DNA of 64,000 nt from Hyphomicrobiales bacterium (lineage in GTDB: Bacteria; Pseudomonadota; Alphaproteobacteria; Rhizobiales; NORP267), in contig JAJFGZ010000076.1 of NCBI GenBank assembly GCA_021775855.1, forward strand, positions 1 to 64,000, written 5' to 3'. Shown piece after piece: positions 62,534 through 64,000 of this stretch. Position 1 is the stretch's first letter; every line of letters begins with the position of its first letter. A program made the translations under genes and the position numbers. Under the pieces are notes generated by a model that did no database searches, was not told the origin of the DNA, and worked only from the letters and a program-made list of their open reading frames with translations.

Positions 62534-63682
62534 ATGTCCTCCAACCCCAATATCGCTTTCATTGATTTGAAGGCCCAGCAAGAACGTATCAGACCTTTGC
62601 TCGACAAAGCTCTGACCCGGGTCCTCGATCACGGGCAATATATTATGGGCCCGGAAATTGGCGAACTCGAAGAGAAGCTCGCGGCCTTTACCGGTGCCAA
62701 ACATTGCATCGCCTGCTCGTCCGGGACCGATTCCATCATCCTCTGCCTGATGGCCAAGGGGCTGGAACCCGGCGACGTGGTCTTTGTCCCGACATTCACC
62801 TTTGTCGCGACCGCCGAGGCGCCGGCGCTTGCGGGAGCGGTACCGTTTTTTGTCGATGTCCTGCCGGACACCTTCAACATGGATCCGGCGAGCCTGAAAG
62901 ACGCCATTGTGGAGGCCAGAAAAATGGGCCTGACCCCCAAGGGGGTGATCGCGGTCGATTTGTTCGGGCAACCGGCCGAGTATAACGAGATCAGCACAAT
63001 CGCCGAACAGGAAGATCTGTTTTTGATCGGCGACGCGGCGCAGAGTCTTGGTGCGTCCTACGGCAACCGCAAAGTCGGGTCCCTGTGCGAATTAACCCCG
63101 ACCAGCTTTTTCCCGGCCAAGCCGCTTGGCTGTTATGGCGATGGCGGCGCGGTATTTACCGACGACGATGACCTGGCTGACCTGATGCGCAGCCTCCTGG
63201 TGCACGGCAAGGGCACGGACAAGTACGACAATGTCCGGATCGGCCTGAACGCCCGGTTCGACACAATCCAGGCCGCCGTGATGATCGAGAAGCTGGCTAT
63301 TTTCCCAAGCGAGGTTGATGCCCGCGATAAGGTGGCCGCGCGGTACGGGGAATTACTTTCAGGAATGGCCGGGGTACCTGTGGTAGCCGAGGGATCGACC
63401 AGCGTCTGGGCGCAATACACGGTGAAATTACCGAAAGGCGTTGACCGGGACGCCGTGCAGGCGGCCCTTTCGGCCAAGGGCGTTCCGAGCGCGATCTATT
63501 ATCCGATCCCGCTGCATGCCCAGACCGGCTATTTATCCTACCCGAAAATCTCGAATGGGTTGCCCGTGTCTGAGGATTTGAGCGCGCGGGTCATCAGCCT
63601 GCCGATGCACCCATATCTCGAGACCAACCAACAGGATTATATCGTTAGCGCATTGAAATCCGCGCTGAAAGATCAGCAATAG
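62534..63682 (+). CDS. DegT/DnrJ/EryC1 aminotransferase (WbpE/WlbC-like)
   Basis: 382 residues, PLP sugar aminotransferase. 'FIDLKAQQERIRPLLDKALTRVLDHGQYIMGPEI' at the N-terminus, 'VFVPTFTFVATAEAPALAGAVPFFVDVL', 'GDAAQSLGASYGNRKVGSL' and the PLP lysine in 'SFFPAKPLGCYGDGGAVF'. It would add an amino group to a UDP-3-keto sugar acid, after a dehydrogenase and before the acetyltransferase 61934. ATG at 62534. Confidence 0.88.
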   Translation: MSSNPNIAFIDLKAQQERIRPLLDKALTRVLDHGQYIMGPEIGELEEKLAAFTGAKHCIACSSGTDSIILCLMAKGLEPGDVVFVPTFTFVATAEAPALAGAVPFFVDVLPDTFNMDPASLKDAIVEARKMGLTPKGVIAVDLFGQPAEYNEISTIAEQEDLFLIGDAAQSLGASYGNRKVGSLCELTPTSFFPAKPLGCYGDGGAVFTDDDDLADLMRSLLVHGKGTDKYDNVRIGLNARFDTIQAAVMIEKLAIFPSEVDARDKVAARYGELLSGMAGVPVVAEGSTSVWAQYTVKLPKGVDRDAVQAALSAKGVPSAIYYPIPLHAQTGYLSYPKISNGLPVSEDLSARVISLPMHPYLETNQQDYIVSALKSALKDQQ

Positions 63683-63846
63683 AGTCGGCGTTTCTTAGGG
63701 TTGGATTGCCATCCAGCGATCCATGATTGGTTGACAGATTGCCCCTGATTGATATGAACCAGCAGGTTGTTTCACGAGCCGGTTTCATCTCACTATCTGG
63801 GTTACTTTTCCTCACAGGTCGATGAGATCATTGAGAGCTAGAGCAT

Positions 63847-64000
63847 ATGCGTGTTGCAGTAATTGGGTCAGGGTATGTGGGACTTGTATCCGGCACGTGT
63901 TTTTCGGAATTCGGGTTTGACGTTACATGCGTCGACCATGACGCCAAAAAAATCAACCGGCTGACGAGCGGGGATGTCCCGATATTCGAGCCTGGGCTCG
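63847..64000 (+). CDS. UDP-glucose/GDP-mannose dehydrogenase family protein (3' end beyond window)
   Basis: Only the first 51 codons are visible: [20 protein letters not shown] then [19 protein letters not shown] and '[10 protein letters not shown]'. [13 protein letters not shown] is the NAD loop of UDP-glucose 6-dehydrogenase (Ugd). It would make UDP-glucuronate for the polysaccharide genes beside it; a UDP-N-acetyl-sugar dehydrogenase is less likely given the C-F-S-E-F-G layout. Confidence 0.85.
   Translation, partial: MRVAVIGSGYVGLVSGTCFSEFGFDVTCVDHDAKKINRLTSGDVPIFEPGL

Overview
The window reads as a chromosomal segment of an alphaproteobacterium. The evidence is a class I lysyl-tRNA synthetase, the argD-argF-hslO operon, a GcrA cell-cycle regulator with GANTC sites upstream, a long duplicated-fold dCTP deaminase and a SAM-II riboswitch before metZ. 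Base composition is fairly high in G+C with AT-rich intergenic regions. TRAP-TAXI and TrkH transporters would suit a free-living, perhaps marine, organism, but genus or order cannot be fixed from this sequence. No prophage, insertion sequence, CRISPR array or rRNA was seen.

Layout. 0-21 kb is mostly core genome: lysS (cut by the left edge), a TerB-like protein, a sterol-desaturase-fold enzyme, an extracellular solute-binding protein, a GspE-N/GT2 membrane glycosyltransferase followed by a single-domain response regulator, tRNA-Gly(CCC), a radical SAM enzyme, dcd, metZ under a SAM-II riboswitch, apaG, trkH, an RND pump with its adaptor, argD-argF-hslO, gcrA and ppk2. 22-43 kb is accessory and regulator-rich. 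It holds MarR, two TetR, WYL, two LysR and XRE-cupin regulators, each next to small enzyme sets: sterol desaturase, two 2-oxoglutarate oxygenases, methyltransferase-like membrane proteins, GST, SDR, cupins, FAD monooxygenase, DUF1348/NTF2, PNPOx-like, epoxide-hydrolase-like and nitroreductase. Several of these regulators have clear palindromic operators in their promoter regions. 44-64 kb returns to metabolism: cysD-cysNC, galE, a heme-binding chemoreceptor, a class III aminotransferase, a TAXI-TRAP transporter with a partner UspA protein, asnB, pyruvate carboxylase, and the start of a surface-polysaccharide block (WbpD-like acetyltransferase, WbpE-like aminotransferase, UDP-sugar dehydrogenase cut by the right edge).

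How it fits together. The best regulatory finds are: (1) a SAM-II aptamer whose 3' pseudoknot strand can alternatively pair with the 5' arm of a downstream intrinsic terminator, giving a full transcriptional switch for metZ; (2) a TetR regulon at 37-40 kb with three matching operators (TGTACCGATCAGTACA type) controlling a short operon of a 58-residue exported peptide, an NTF2-like protein, a flavin-binding-type protein and an exported hydrolase; (3) a MarR pair of 12-bp palindromes (GTGYANNTRCAC) before marR and its neighbour; (4) an 18-bp TetR operator between tetR and a sterol-desaturase pair; (5) five GANTC methylation sites in front of gcrA. The chemoreceptor carries a CxxCH c-type heme motif, so it probably senses a gas or redox state in the periplasm.
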